This document shows, piece after piece, positions 31,811 through 41,438 of a DNA stretch of 64,000 nucleotides. This stretch comes from CAVZYN01 sp963779515. Lineage in GTDB: Bacteria; Pseudomonadota; Alphaproteobacteria; Rhizobiales; Hyphomicrobiaceae. The first letter of the stretch is position 1. Each line of letters begins with the position of its first letter. Both the position numbers and the translations under genes were made by a program. Below the pieces are notes generated by a model. That model was not told where the DNA came from and did no database searches. It saw nothing but the letters and a program-made list of their open reading frames with translations. Location of the stretch: contig CAVZYN010000017.1 in assembly GCA_963779515.1 (NCBI GenBank), positions 492,759 to 556,758 of the forward strand. Reading direction: 5' to 3'.

Positions 31811-32920
31811 ATGACGGGCGAGATCGAGATCACTGGTATTCGCGTGCGACCGCTGGTGGTGCCGCTGAAGCGTGGATTGGCAACGAGCTTCGGGGTTTTC
31901 AAGGACGGACCGTTTCTCGCGATCGATCTCGAGACCAAGGGTGGCATTCCCGGGCGTGTGCTCGGCTTCACGTTCCATAAACTTGGGTTGAAGCTGGTGC
32001 CGCCCGCGCTCGAGGCGCTGGCGGTCTTTGCAAAAGGCAAGACGATCACATTCGCGGAGATGCCGGCGTTTCATGATGCGTGTCAGAAGTCGCTGATGCT
32101 GCTCGGGCATGAAGGCGTCACGCAATTGGCGCTGTCGATGTTCGATATGGCAATCCACGATGCGTTGGCGCGTGCCGCGGGAGTGCCGCTGTGGAAATTG
32201 CTCGGCGGACGGCCCGATCCCATCCCAGCGTACAACAGTTGCGGGCTTGGGATTCTCACGCCGGAGCTCGCCGCGACAGAAGCGCGTGCGTTGGCAGCCG
32301 AGCATGGCGGGTTCCAGCATGTGAAGATGCGGCTTGGACGCGGGGACGTCGCAGCGGAGGTGGCGGCGATCCGCGCGGTCAAGGCGGCGCTCGGCGATCG
32401 CGTCGCGCTCTCCGTCGATTTCAATCAGGCGCTGGCGTCCGCAACGGCGCTCGATGTCTGTCGCGCGATCGACGATCTTGGACTTGCCTGGATCGAAGAG
32501 CCGGTCGTGTTCGATGACTACGAAACGCAGGCGCGGCTGACGGCGAAGCTGAAGACACCCGTGCAGGTTGGTGAAACATGGTGGCATTGGCGAACAGGCA
32601 AGCGCGCCATCGAGATGGGAGCCTCCGATTACATCATGCCGGATATTCTGCGGATCGGCGGTGTGACGGGTTGGATGCGGGTGGCGCGCGTGGCGGACGC
32701 TGCGGCAGTTCCATTTTCGTCGCATCTCTCGCCGGAGTACTCGGCGCACGTGCTGGCGGCGACGCCAACGCGCCACTGGCTTGAGTTCATGGATTGGGGG
32801 CAAGAGCTGATCCGCGATCCGGTGGTTCCCGAGAAGGGGTTTGCGCGTGCGAAGGATACTTTGGGTGCGGGGATCGAGTGGCACGAGGCGGCAGTCGCGC
32901 GCTGCACCGTCTCGGTTTGA
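31811..32920 (+). CDS. Mandelate racemase/muconate lactonizing enzyme-family protein
   Basis: This 369-residue enolase-superfamily enzyme has an N-terminal capping domain and a TIM barrel. Catalytic features are K-x-R with Lys172 (QHVKMRLGRG), metal ligands Asp203 (SVDFNQ), Glu229 (WIEEPV) and Glu255 (QVGETWW), and His305 (SSHLSPEY) as the second base. This puts it in the mandelate-racemase subgroup, whose members racemise or dehydrate hydroxy acids and sugar acids. It lies 10 bp after the SDR, so the two probably act in one pathway. Confidence 0.88.
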   Translation: MTGEIEITGIRVRPLVVPLKRGLATSFGVFKDGPFLAIDLETKGGIPGRVLGFTFHKLGLKLVPPALEALAVFAKGKTITFAEMPAFHDACQKSLMLLGHEGVTQLALSMFDMAIHDALARAAGVPLWKLLGGRPDPIPAYNSCGLGILTPELAATEARALAAEHGGFQHVKMRLGRGDVAAEVAAIRAVKAALGDRVALSVDFNQALASATALDVCRAIDDLGLAWIEEPVVFDDYETQARLTAKLKTPVQVGETWWHWRTGKRAIEMGASDYIMPDILRIGGVTGWMRVARVADAAAVPFSSHLSPEYSAHVLAATPTRHWLEFMDWGQELIRDPVVPEKGFARAKDTLGAGIEWHEAAVARCTVSV

Positions 32921-32973
32921 CCTCTGGCCCGTCGCGGCATACATCGCTGACACGCATTGATATAGGCGCACGC

Positions 32974-33918
32974 ATGACCACATTGCTTCTGACTCATCCC
33001 GGCTTTGTCGAGCACGACACGGGCATCGGGCACCCCGAGCGGCCGGATCGCATGCGCGCGGTCGACAAGGCGCTGGCGCACGAGATGTTCGCGACTCTGA
33101 AGCGGGCGGAGGCGCCATTGCGCGCCGATGTCGAAGACGCAATCGCACTCGCGCACCCGCGCAAGTACATCGATGCGATCAAGGCCGCGCGGCCTGGCCC
33201 CGGAGAAGACGCCGTGCGGCTCGATCCGGATACAGTTCTGTCGCCGGGCTCATGGGAGCCGGCGCTGCGGGCGGTCGGCGCGGGGCTCGAAGCGGTCGAT
33301 CAGGTCATGCGTGGCGAGGTGACGAACGCGTTCTGTCAGGTGCGGCCGTGCGGGCATCACGCCGAGACGGCGCGCGCGATGGGCTTCTGCATTTTCAACA
33401 ACGTGGCAATCGCCGGGATGTATGCCCGCAAAGCGCATGGGGCGGAGCGAATTGCGGTCATTGATTTCGACGTCCATCACGGTAACGGCACGCAGGATAT
33501 CTATTGGAACAATAAGGATTTGTTCTTTGGATCGACGCATCAGATGCCCCTCTATCCGGGCACCGGCGCGCTGTCTGAGACGGGCGTCGGCAACATTTGG
33601 AATGCGCCACTGCGCCCCGGCGATGGCGGTGATCCGTTTCGCGAAGCATTCGAATCGCGCATTCTGCCCGCGCTCAAGAGTTTCGGGCCCGATCTGGTGC
33701 TGATCTCGGCAGGCTTCGATGCGCACGAGGACGATCCACTCGCGAACCTCCGCCTCAAGGAAGCGGACTTCGCGTGGGCAACGGCAAAGCTTGCCGAAGT
33801 CGCCGATAAGCAAGCGCATGGCCGTCTCGTGTCGATGCTGGAGGGTGGATACAATTTGGCGGCGCTCGCGCGCTCGGTATCGGTTCACGTCGCAGAATTG
33901 ATGAAAGCCGGCGCCTGA
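32974..33918 (+). CDS. Histone deacetylase-family protein
   Basis: The 314-residue class II-like deacetylase has the active-site pair His128-His129 (CGHHAETARAMGFC), zinc ligands Asp166 and His168 in IDFDVHHGNGT, and Asp249 in SAGFDAHEDD, with LEGGYNL near the end. Bacterial members deacetylate acetylpolyamines or acetoin-like compounds. The ATG at 32974 fits the family start (LLLTHPGFVEHDTG). It precedes xseB and dxs on the same strand, a common neighbourhood in Hyphomicrobiales. Confidence 0.92.
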   Translation: MTTLLLTHPGFVEHDTGIGHPERPDRMRAVDKALAHEMFATLKRAEAPLRADVEDAIALAHPRKYIDAIKAARPGPGEDAVRLDPDTVLSPGSWEPALRAVGAGLEAVDQVMRGEVTNAFCQVRPCGHHAETARAMGFCIFNNVAIAGMYARKAHGAERIAVIDFDVHHGNGTQDIYWNNKDLFFGSTHQMPLYPGTGALSETGVGNIWNAPLRPGDGGDPFREAFESRILPALKSFGPDLVLISAGFDAHEDDPLANLRLKEADFAWATAKLAEVADKQAHGRLVSMLEGGYNLAALARSVSVHVAELMKAGA

Positions 33919-33952
33919 GGGTCGCGTTGCCCGCACACAAGGAGACAATGGC

Positions 33953-34225
33953 ATGCAGCAGATGGTGGCCAAAGCAGCGGCGAAACATCCCGATGTGAAG
34001 GAGATGACGTTCGAGCGGGCGTTGAAGGAACTCGAGTCCATCGTCGGCCGGCTCGAGCGTGGCGACGTCGAACTCGAGGAAAGCATCACGATTTACGAGC
34101 GGGGCGAGTCGCTGAAGGAGCACTGTGACCGGCTGTTGAAGCAGGCCGAGGCCAAAGTCGAGAAGTTGACGCTTGGGCCCAATGGCGATCCAACCGGAGC
34201 GGAGATGTTCCGCGACCAAGACTAG
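33953..34225 (+). CDS. xseB: Exodeoxyribonuclease VII small subunit
   Basis: The 90-residue protein has the XseB pattern MTFERALKELESIVGRLE, then GDVELEESITIYERGESL and CDRLLKQAEAKVE: two long helices that pair with XseA. The complex degrades single-stranded DNA to oligonucleotides. It precedes dxs, the standard order in many bacteria (xseB-ispA-dxs); ispA is not present here. Confidence 0.93.
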   Translation: MQQMVAKAAAKHPDVKEMTFERALKELESIVGRLERGDVELEESITIYERGESLKEHCDRLLKQAEAKVEKLTLGPNGDPTGAEMFRDQD

Positions 34226-34447
34226 ATCAGGGTGGCGTTGGCGTTGTATCCGCTGCCTGAGGTCAATTCCCAGCCCAGAGGATTGCAGGGCAGATCGCCG
34301 CAGCGTCACCACGCATAGGCTGCTGATGCCTGTTGCAACGGTATACTCGAGCCCACAAGGCCGATCTTCGTCGAGCTTCACCGCTCGCGTGTCGTGCTAT
34401 GTTGCTGTAGTAACAGTGGCATTGCACATAAGTGCCGTGAGATCCCT

Positions 34448-36370
34448 ATGAGCCAGCCGTTGAGTAAGACGCCCCTCCTCGACAAGATCAAGACGCCAGA
34501 GGACTTGCGGCGGCTTCCGGTTGCAGACTTGCCTCAGGTGGCAGACGAACTGAGGCAAGAGACGATCGACGCGGTATCGGTGACGGGCGGGCATCTCGGC
34601 GCCGGGCTCGGCGTGATCGAGCTGACGGTGGCGCTGCACTGGGTGTTCGATACGCCGAACGACCGGCTGATCTGGGATGTCGGACATCAGGCGTATCCGC
34701 ATAAGATCTTGACGGGACGGCGCGATCGGATCCGCACGTTGCGGCAAGGTGGAGGACTTTCCGGTTTCACGAAACGGGCCGAGAGTGACTTCGATCCGTT
34801 CGGCGCGGCGCATTCATCGACGTCGATATCTGCAGGCCTCGGCATGGCGGTAGCGCGCGATCTTGCCGGCAAGAACAATCATGTGATCGCCGTGATCGGC
34901 GACGGCGCCATGAGCGCGGGCATGGCCTATGAGGCGATGAACAACGCGGGCGCGCGCAACGAGCGTCTGATCGTCATCCTCAATGACAACGACATGTCAA
35001 TTGCGCCGCCGGTGGGCGCGTTGTCGACCTATCTCGCGCGCATTTCTTCGAGCGGCACATATCTGCATCTGCGCGATATCGCAAAGCAGCTGGCCAAGCG
35101 ACTGCCGAAGTATTGGGAACGGCAGGCGGCGCGCGCGGAGGAGTATACGCGGACCTATTGGACCGGCGGGACGCTGTTTGAAGAGCTCGGGTTCTTCTAT
35201 CTCGGACCGATCGATGGGCACGATTTGAATGTGCTGCTGCCAGTGTTGAAGAACGTGCGTGATGCGCGGCAAGGGCCGATCTTGGTGCATGTCGTCACCA
35301 AGAAGGGCAAGGGCTATGCGCCGGCCGAGGCGTCGGACGACAAGTATCACGGCGTCAATAAGTTCAATGTCATCACCGGCGCGCAGGTCAAGCCGAAGCC
35401 GAATGCGCCGGCCTATACGCGCGTTTTTGCTGATAGCCTGATCGAGCAGGCACGCAAGGACGACAAGATTGTCGCGGTGACGGCAGCGATGCCGTCGGGC
35501 ACGGGGCTTGATGTTTTTGGACAGGCGTTTCCGGCGCGGACATTCGATGTCGGCATTGCGGAGCAACATGCCGTGACGTTTGCGGCGGGGTTGGCGACGG
35601 AGGGCTATAAGCCGTTTGCCGCGATCTATTCGACGTTCCTGCAGCGCGGCTATGATCAGATCGTGCACGACGTCGCGATCCAGAAGCTGCCGGTGCGGTT
35701 TGCGATCGACCGCGCGGGATTGGTCGGCGCGGATGGGCCGACACATGCCGGTTCATTCGATCTCGCCTATCTCGGCTGCCTGCCGGACTTTGTCGTGATG
35801 GCGGCCGCGGACGAAGCGGAACTGAAGCATATGGTGGCGACGGCGGCCGCGATTGATGACCGGCCGTGCGCGTTTCGATATCCGCGTGGCGAGGGCGTCG
35901 GCGTCGATATGCCGGCCGAAGGCATTCCGTTCGAGATCGGAAAGGGCCGGATCGTGCGCGAAGGCAGCACGATCGCGATCCTGTCGCTCGGGACGCGGTT
36001 GCAGGATAGTCTCAAGGCGGCGGAGCAGCTGGCGGCGCTCGGGCTATCGACGACGGTGGCGGATGCGCGCTTTGCAAAGCCACTCGATACGGCGCTGCTG
36101 CATCGGCTGGCGCGCGAGCACGAAGTTCTGCTGACGGTGGAAGAGGGCGGGCTCTGCGGTTTCGGCGCGCTCGTGCTGCAGGATTTGGCGCAGGCCGGCG
36201 CGCTCGATCGAGGGCTCAAGATCAGGACGTTGACGCTGCCCGACCGCTTCATCGACCACGACAAGCCCGAGCGCATGTACGAGGCAGCCGGGATCGATTC
36301 CGCGGGAATCGTGGCGGCGGCGTTGGCGGCGCTCGGCCGCATCGCAGCACCGGTCGCAGAACGGGCCTGA
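34448..36370 (+). CDS. dxs: 1-deoxy-D-xylulose-5-phosphate synthase
   Basis: The 640-residue thiamine-diphosphate enzyme makes the first intermediate of the methylerythritol phosphate isoprenoid pathway from pyruvate and glyceraldehyde 3-phosphate. Features include WDVGHQAYPHKILTGRRD, the FGAAHSSTSISAGLGMA histidine segment, the cofactor motif GDGAMSAGMAYEAMNNA, the GIAEQHAVTFAAGLA glutamate, and IDRAGLVGADGPTHAG. The ATG at 34448 (MSQPLSKTPLLDKI) is the usual start. It lies 222 bp after xseB. A strong terminator is found 190 bp downstream. Confidence 0.96.
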   Translation: MSQPLSKTPLLDKIKTPEDLRRLPVADLPQVADELRQETIDAVSVTGGHLGAGLGVIELTVALHWVFDTPNDRLIWDVGHQAYPHKILTGRRDRIRTLRQGGGLSGFTKRAESDFDPFGAAHSSTSISAGLGMAVARDLAGKNNHVIAVIGDGAMSAGMAYEAMNNAGARNERLIVILNDNDMSIAPPVGALSTYLARISSSGTYLHLRDIAKQLAKRLPKYWERQAARAEEYTRTYWTGGTLFEELGFFYLGPIDGHDLNVLLPVLKNVRDARQGPILVHVVTKKGKGYAPAEASDDKYHGVNKFNVITGAQVKPKPNAPAYTRVFADSLIEQARKDDKIVAVTAAMPSGTGLDVFGQAFPARTFDVGIAEQHAVTFAAGLATEGYKPFAAIYSTFLQRGYDQIVHDVAIQKLPVRFAIDRAGLVGADGPTHAGSFDLAYLGCLPDFVVMAAADEAELKHMVATAAAIDDRPCAFRYPRGEGVGVDMPAEGIPFEIGKGRIVREGSTIAILSLGTRLQDSLKAAEQLAALGLSTTVADARFAKPLDTALLHRLAREHEVLLTVEEGGLCGFGALVLQDLAQAGALDRGLKIRTLTLPDRFIDHDKPERMYEAAGIDSAGIVAAALAALGRIAAPVAERA

Positions 36371-36560
36371 GCCGACTTTCGACGGCGCGAGCAAGCAGCG
36401 TCGGCGCTGGCTCTGAGGCCAACCTGTGGCAATTTTCGACTTATCCACAGAAATCAAAACGAGAACACCGACCACATAGGACCATCGTCTACTGTTGTGT
36501 GAATGTATGCGGACAACTTTCCTGCTGTCCTCGATCCCCCCAAATTGACTGCGGGAACCA

Positions 36561-36591
36561 GCCCTGACGCAAAACGTCAGGGCTTTTTTTT
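36561..36591 (+). terminator. Strong rho-independent terminator
   Basis: A 9-bp perfect stem GCCCTGACG (36561-36569) and CGTCAGGGC (36575-36583), with a 5-base loop, is followed directly by eight Ts (36584-36591). It reads rightward and ends the dxs transcript, or a short RNA made from the 190 bp between dxs and this site. Confidence 0.93.
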
Positions 36592-36593
36592 GC

Positions 36594-37028
36594 TCACTTC
36601 ACAGTGACGGTGATGATCTCGCTTGCAACCAGTGGGTTGTGAGGGATGTGGTTGTGGTCGCCGAGTATCAGCTGCAGGGTGTGGGTTCCGGCGGGCAGCG
36701 TCAATTTGGTTTCCGTCTGGCCGGCACCAAAGTGGCGATGCTTGTCGTCCATCGGCAGTGGCGCCATCGGATCGGTCAGCTTCTGATTGACCAGGATGTG
36801 ATGGTGGCCGGTGTCTTTCTTTTCGACGCCAGCGGGGGCGACACCCATGCCGGTCAAGCCGAACTTCACCGTCACAGGGCCAGTGATCTCAGCGCCGTTC
36901 TTCGGCTCAATAAAGTAAAGCGCGGCGCCAGCGGGCGATGGCTGGCGGAAGTCTTGAGCGGCTACCGGTGTGGTTGCGGAGATGGCCAGGAGGCCGAGTG
37001 CGATTGTCAATCCGAGTGGCTTGATCAT
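36594..37028 (-). CDS. DUF4399 exported protein
   Basis: The 144-residue product has a signal peptide (MIKPLGLTIALGLLAISATT, cleavage near VAAQD) and the DUF4399 domain: YFIEPKNGAEITGPVTVKFG, then KKDTGHHHILVNQ, the His-rich HRHFGAGQTETKLTLPAG, and LGDHNHIPHNPLV. The repeated His pairs could bind a metal. The function is unknown; the family is widespread in proteobacteria and marine bacteria. The ATG at 37028 starts at the signal peptide; 37061 would add 11 residues. Confidence 0.85.
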   Translation of the reverse strand: MIKPLGLTIALGLLAISATTPVAAQDFRQPSPAGAALYFIEPKNGAEITGPVTVKFGLTGMGVAPAGVEKKDTGHHHILVNQKLTDPMAPLPMDDKHRHFGAGQTETKLTLPAGTHTLQLILGDHNHIPHNPLVASEIITVTVK

Positions 37029-37130
37029 GTTGTCATATCCTTTGTAAGTCACCGTCTCCATTACGTTTCTCCACGACGTCCAGATCTGCGATAGTATGGC
37101 GGGCGAGAGTAACGAGGCGCAAGTCCGGGT

Positions 37131-37877
37131 ATGCAGCCCAAAACGCAGAGACTGGATGTTGCGTTGGTCGAACGTGGACTGATCGCGACGCGGTCGCGTG
37201 CGCGTGATTTAATCGCGCGGGGATTGGTTTTGGTTGCCGGTCAGGTCGCGATCAAGGCCGGACAGCTCGTGGCCGATTCTCAGACGATCTCTGTCGACGC
37301 GACGCATCGGACTTATGTATCGCGCGGGGCGGAGAAGTTGGTCGCGGCGCTCGATCGGTTCGGATTCGATCCTCGAAATCGCGTCGTGCTCGATATCGGC
37401 GCATCGACCGGCGGATTTACGGAGGTTCTACTGCAGCGCGGCGCGGTACGTGTTCATGCCATCGACGTCGGCCAAGGGCAGCTCAATGCGGCGCTGCGTG
37501 ATGATCCGCGCGTCGTGACGCACGAAGGTTTGGACGCGCGGTCGTTGACGGCCGCACATGTTCCGGATCCGGTTGCCGGGATTGTCGCCGATGTGAGTTT
37601 TATTTCACTGCAAAAGGTATTGCCCGTGCCGTTGGGATTTGCGGCACCAGGATGTTGGCTCGCGGCATTGATCAAGCCGCAATTCGAAGTTGGACGAGGA
37701 CACGTTGGCAAGGGCGGGATCGTTCGTGATGTCGCGGCGCGCGATCGGGCGGTCTCCGATGTGGCCGCGTGGGTCGCGGCGCAATCCAATTGGCGGGTCA
37801 TTGGAACATGTCCATCGCCCATTGCCGGAGGTGACGGCAATATCGAAACTCTTGTCGGGGCGGTCTTCGATGGCTGA
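37131..37877 (+). CDS. tlyA: TlyA-family rRNA 2'-O-methyltransferase
   Basis: The 248-residue protein has an N-terminal S4 RNA-binding domain (LDVALVERGLIATRSRARDL to GLVLVAGQ) and a FtsJ-like methyltransferase domain with VVLDIGASTGGFTEVLLQRG, VDVGQGQL-like SAM contacts and ALIKPQFEVGR (the K of the K-D-K-E tetrad). TlyA proteins methylate ribose in 16S and 23S rRNA. The gene overlaps the next one by 8 bp, so both are translated together. Confidence 0.9.
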   Translation: MQPKTQRLDVALVERGLIATRSRARDLIARGLVLVAGQVAIKAGQLVADSQTISVDATHRTYVSRGAEKLVAALDRFGFDPRNRVVLDIGASTGGFTEVLLQRGAVRVHAIDVGQGQLNAALRDDPRVVTHEGLDARSLTAAHVPDPVAGIVADVSFISLQKVLPVPLGFAAPGCWLAALIKPQFEVGRGHVGKGGIVRDVAARDRAVSDVAAWVAAQSNWRVIGTCPSPIAGGDGNIETLVGAVFDG

Positions 37878-39096
37878 AGAGCGCGAGGTAATCATCGATC
37901 GGATTGGTCTGCAGGGCGACGGGCTCGCGGACGGGCCGGATGGTCACGTGGTGGCACCATTCGCGTTACCCGGAGAGCGTGTGCAGATTGGTGCGAGTGG
38001 CGCGTTCGCGCGTGTTGGCGAACCGAGTTCCGATCGGCAGGAGGCAGCATGCCCGCATTTCACGCACTGTGGCGGGTGCGTCGCGCAGCATATCGCGCCG
38101 GCGGCTTATGGCGCGTGGAAGCGGGACATTGTGGTGGGTGCATTCCGGCAAATCGGATTGACGCCCGATGTCGCGCCGCTAGTTGCGATCGAGCCGGGTA
38201 CGCGCCGGCGCGCGATGCTGACGGCGCGGCGCGTCAAGGGACAAGTCCAGCTTGGATACCATGCGCGCCGTTCCGATGAGCTGATTAATCTCGAGGCGTG
38301 TCCGGTCTTGGCGCCGCCGATCATGACTGGATTTCCCGGATTGCGCGCGTTGAGCGATATCCTCGCCCGGGGCGGCGAGATCCGGCTGACGGTTTTGGCA
38401 ACGGCAGGAGGCCTCGATATTGAGATCGGCGATCTGCCGGGCGAGGTGCTCGATCCGCCAACGCGCACGAAGATCGCTGAGATCGCGGCAATACACCAGT
38501 TCGCGCGCGTGAATGCCGGTGGTGAGGCTATCGTCTCACGCGGGAAACCGGTGTTGACGATCTCTGGCGTTGACGTCGCGGTTCCGCCAGGGGCATTCAT
38601 GCAAGCCGTCGCTGAAGCCGAGGTGGCGATGGCGGAGATTGTTGTGGCGGCGACCAAGCGAGCCAAGGTCGTTGCGGATCTATTTTGCGGGGTTGGTACC
38701 TTTTCATTTGCGTTATCAAGACGCGCGCGTGTTTTTGCTGCCGATAGTGATCGGTCGAGTGTCGCCGCGCTTGCGACGGCTGCACGCGGAGCTCAGGGGT
38801 TGAAGCCGATCGAGGCGAAGGTGCGCGACCTTTTTCGAGAGCCGCTCGGCTGGCAGGAGCTTAGGGCCTACGACGCGGTCGTGTTCGATCCGCCGCGGGC
38901 GGGCGCCAAGGCGCAAGCCGCGGAGCTTGCGAAATCGAATGTGCCGACGATTGTTGCGATCTCCTGCAATCCCGCGACGCTCGCGCGCGACGCGCAGATC
39001 CTCAATGCGGGAGGGTACAAGATCGGGCGCGTCACGCCGATCGATCAGTTTCTGTGGTCACACCATGTCGAGACCGTCGCCGTTTTTCAGCGTTAG
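37870..39096 (+). CDS. rlmD: RlmD/TrmA-family RNA 5-methyluridine methyltransferase
   Basis: The 408-residue enzyme starts with a TRAM-like beta domain (IIDRIGLQGDGLADGPDGHV), then the 4Fe-4S cysteines Cys61, Cys67 and Cys70 (CPHFTHCGGC) plus the later EACPVL. The SAM domain has FCGVGTFSFALSRR, VVFDPPRAGAKAQ, and the catalytic ISCNPATLARD with the nucleophilic Cys. Members form m5U in 23S rRNA or tRNA; which uridine cannot be read off. The ATG at 37870 overlaps tlyA. Confidence 0.9.
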   Translation: MAEEREVIIDRIGLQGDGLADGPDGHVVAPFALPGERVQIGASGAFARVGEPSSDRQEAACPHFTHCGGCVAQHIAPAAYGAWKRDIVVGAFRQIGLTPDVAPLVAIEPGTRRRAMLTARRVKGQVQLGYHARRSDELINLEACPVLAPPIMTGFPGLRALSDILARGGEIRLTVLATAGGLDIEIGDLPGEVLDPPTRTKIAEIAAIHQFARVNAGGEAIVSRGKPVLTISGVDVAVPPGAFMQAVAEAEVAMAEIVVAATKRAKVVADLFCGVGTFSFALSRRARVFAADSDRSSVAALATAARGAQGLKPIEAKVRDLFREPLGWQELRAYDAVVFDPPRAGAKAQAAELAKSNVPTIVAISCNPATLARDAQILNAGGYKIGRVTPIDQFLWSHHVETVAVFQR

Positions 39097-39152
39097 CAAC
39101 GCGCGGGCGGACGCGATGCGCGGCGGCGGACACTTCAGCAAGCGCATCGGCT

Positions 39153-41258
39153 TTATTGGCTCGCGGTCTTCAGGTTATCCGGCAAAATGGGACGGGTCAG
39201 GAGTGGGGCCGCCTGCACGGCCGGCTTGCAGCTTTCCGGTGCCTGGATCAGGCCATGACCGTAAACATTGTCTTTGCCCGGGCTGCCGAGATCCAAGAAT
39301 TCCAGATGCCGCAGAAGCGTCTGTTTGTCCTTCTTGGCGGAGGTCCGGTAGATGGAGGCGATGACCGACGTGACGTAAGGGACCGCGAAGGAAGTTCCCG
39401 ATTGCAGGCTGTGGCGGTTGCCGGGAGCAGCTGTGAAAATTTCAACGCCCGGTGCCGCGACGTCGATGTACGTGCCGTGATTGGCGTAGCGATAGCTTCG
39501 CATATCCTTGTTGACGGCGGTGACCGCAACCACCGGCGCGTAGGCGGCTGGATAGCTGGCAGATCCGGTGGGCCCGCCGTTGCCGGCCGCGGCGATAAAG
39601 ATCGTCCCCTCCGCGCTCATTCGCACGATTGCTTTTTCGATCAGTTCATCGCGCGGGCCCGACAGGCTCATATTGATGACCTTGACCTGCGATGCCTTCA
39701 TCCATTCGAGCGCTTTCAAGAGGCTCATGGTGTCGGCGACCGGCTGGCCGGTTTCGTCAGCCGCGAAGATATCGAACACATAGAAATTGGCGTCGGGGAT
39801 CAGACCCGGCGTGTTGCTGCGCGGGTCGCCGGCGAGGATCGCGAGGATGCCGGTGCCGTGGGTCTTGGCAGCTGACTTCGATGAGCTGGCCTCGACGCGG
39901 CCGATCTTCAGTGATCGATTCGCAAAAGCCGGGTGATGGTCATCGAAGTCAGTGTCGATGACGCCGACGTTGAGGCCTTGGGCGCATGTCGCCAGTTGGG
40001 GCTGCCAGCGGATGGCGGTCAGACCATAGCAGCGGTCGCCTTCACATCGCGGCGCTGCAATTGCAGGCGTCTCGGTTTTGACGCCGGTGGCGGCGCGCCA
40101 GGGGCGATAGACACGATTGAGCGCGACGTTCGCGGGCTGGAATTCGACGCCGAGGGCCTGCTGAGCCGCGACGGCGTTGGAGCCCTCGGGCACGATCAGC
40201 TTCGTAAGCGAGAGCCCGAGGTTCGAAAACGTTTGTGCGGTTTCGACTTTGTAGCCGAGGGCGGTTGCGCGCTCGGCGGCGGACGGCGTCAGGTTTTTGA
40301 CGAGAACCTGGTTGTTATTGAACAGGGCCTGCGATGGCAGCGGCGCCGACATTCCGACCGCACCGCCAGCCCGAACCACATTCTTGGCTGATGGGACATT
40401 GGACGATGGATCAGCCGCCTTTCCTGGAGCCTCCGCGGACTTCACGGATGCGCTTGGTTCGCTCTTCGCTGGCGTCGTTGGTTTGGCTGGCGTCGCTGGT
40501 TTGGCCGCTTCGGCCTTCTCTGGTGCAGCGGCGCTCTTGCCGTTTTGGTTTGCGGCTTTGGCGTTGGATTCGGAAGCTGGCGATCCAATGCCGGACGAGC
40601 CCTGTCCGTTCGGTGGATTGTTGGCCGCTCGGCTCGGCGTCGCGGCGATGGCCGTTACCGCCGGTGCCGTCAAGCGGCCCAGCCATTCCGCAACGGTTTG
40701 AGGGACAGGTGCTGCTTGTTCCTCATTTGATTTTTTCGCTTTGGCCGCTGACGCGGCAGAGGCGGCAGCCGAGGTTTTTCCCTTGGGGTCATCGTCGTCA
40801 TCATCATCGTCCTGCTTGGACGGCGAATTGTTTTTCTTCGCGGACGTCGCGGTGCTCTTGTTGTCGGTCTTGCTCGTGCTTTCAGCGACGGGCGCAGGTG
40901 TTTGCCGCACCGCAATGGGCAGCGTCACAACAGATGCAGGCGTTGCGACAGGCGCTGGAATGGCAACGGGAGCTGGAACGCTCTTTGCCACGATCGGTGT
41001 TGGCGCGGCAGGTGCGAATGTGGCGAGTGGTGCGGTTGCCACGCCCTTTGTCGGGAACTGCACGGCGCTCTGGATGGCAATGCTGCCACCGCCGCCGCCT
41101 CCGCCGAAGTTTCTTTTGTTGGATTTGTTGCTCTTGGCGGCAGCCGTGCTGATCAGCGCGTACTCAGACGTTTCAAGGATCGCGACGACCGCGATTGCAC
41201 CGGCGCAAACCCCCGCCAGTAATCGCCGCGTGGCTGTCCATCCCGTTTGGACCCCCAT
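39153..41258 (-). CDS. S8 subtilisin-like protease with long disordered N-terminal region
   Basis: The 701-residue protein has a membrane-anchor or signal segment (residues 13-33), a Gly run (52-58) and about 230 residues of Ala/Pro/Lys/Ser-rich sequence including a run of eight Asp (150-157). A small pro-domain-like part follows (QVLVKNLTPSAAERATALGY), then the catalytic domain: Asp435 in GVIDTDFDDHHP, His467 in THGTGILA, Asn560 in AAAGNGGP and Ser623 in SGTSFAVPYV. The protease domain is thus complete. The likely site is the cell envelope or periplasm. An ATG at 41333 would add 25 residues; 41258 with GGGGG upstream is used. Confidence 0.88.
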   Translation of the reverse strand: MGVQTGWTATRRLLAGVCAGAIAVVAILETSEYALISTAAAKSNKSNKRNFGGGGGGGSIAIQSAVQFPTKGVATAPLATFAPAAPTPIVAKSVPAPVAIPAPVATPASVVTLPIAVRQTPAPVAESTSKTDNKSTATSAKKNNSPSKQDDDDDDDDPKGKTSAAASAASAAKAKKSNEEQAAPVPQTVAEWLGRLTAPAVTAIAATPSRAANNPPNGQGSSGIGSPASESNAKAANQNGKSAAAPEKAEAAKPATPAKPTTPAKSEPSASVKSAEAPGKAADPSSNVPSAKNVVRAGGAVGMSAPLPSQALFNNNQVLVKNLTPSAAERATALGYKVETAQTFSNLGLSLTKLIVPEGSNAVAAQQALGVEFQPANVALNRVYRPWRAATGVKTETPAIAAPRCEGDRCYGLTAIRWQPQLATCAQGLNVGVIDTDFDDHHPAFANRSLKIGRVEASSSKSAAKTHGTGILAILAGDPRSNTPGLIPDANFYVFDIFAADETGQPVADTMSLLKALEWMKASQVKVINMSLSGPRDELIEKAIVRMSAEGTIFIAAAGNGGPTGSASYPAAYAPVVAVTAVNKDMRSYRYANHGTYIDVAAPGVEIFTAAPGNRHSLQSGTSFAVPYVTSVIASIYRTSAKKDKQTLLRHLEFLDLGSPGKDNVYGHGLIQAPESCKPAVQAAPLLTRPILPDNLKTASQ

Positions 41259-41438
41259 GAACCGCCCCCATAAAGCACGCCGAACTTCGCAATATCCGCC
41301 GCCTTGTTCCCCCAAAGCGTCGCGCATGCTCAATCAACACCGAATTGTGTTCGGTTCAAAGCAATCTGGGCAACACTTTGTGGAAAACCCGACTTTTCTA
41401 TTGCTTGCGATGAGAAAAACTCGGGGACCGATTCGTTT

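Noticed and set aside
40410..41152. Plus-strand open frames across the subtilase arm
   Set aside because: They are antisense to the low-complexity region, which gives long open frames by composition.
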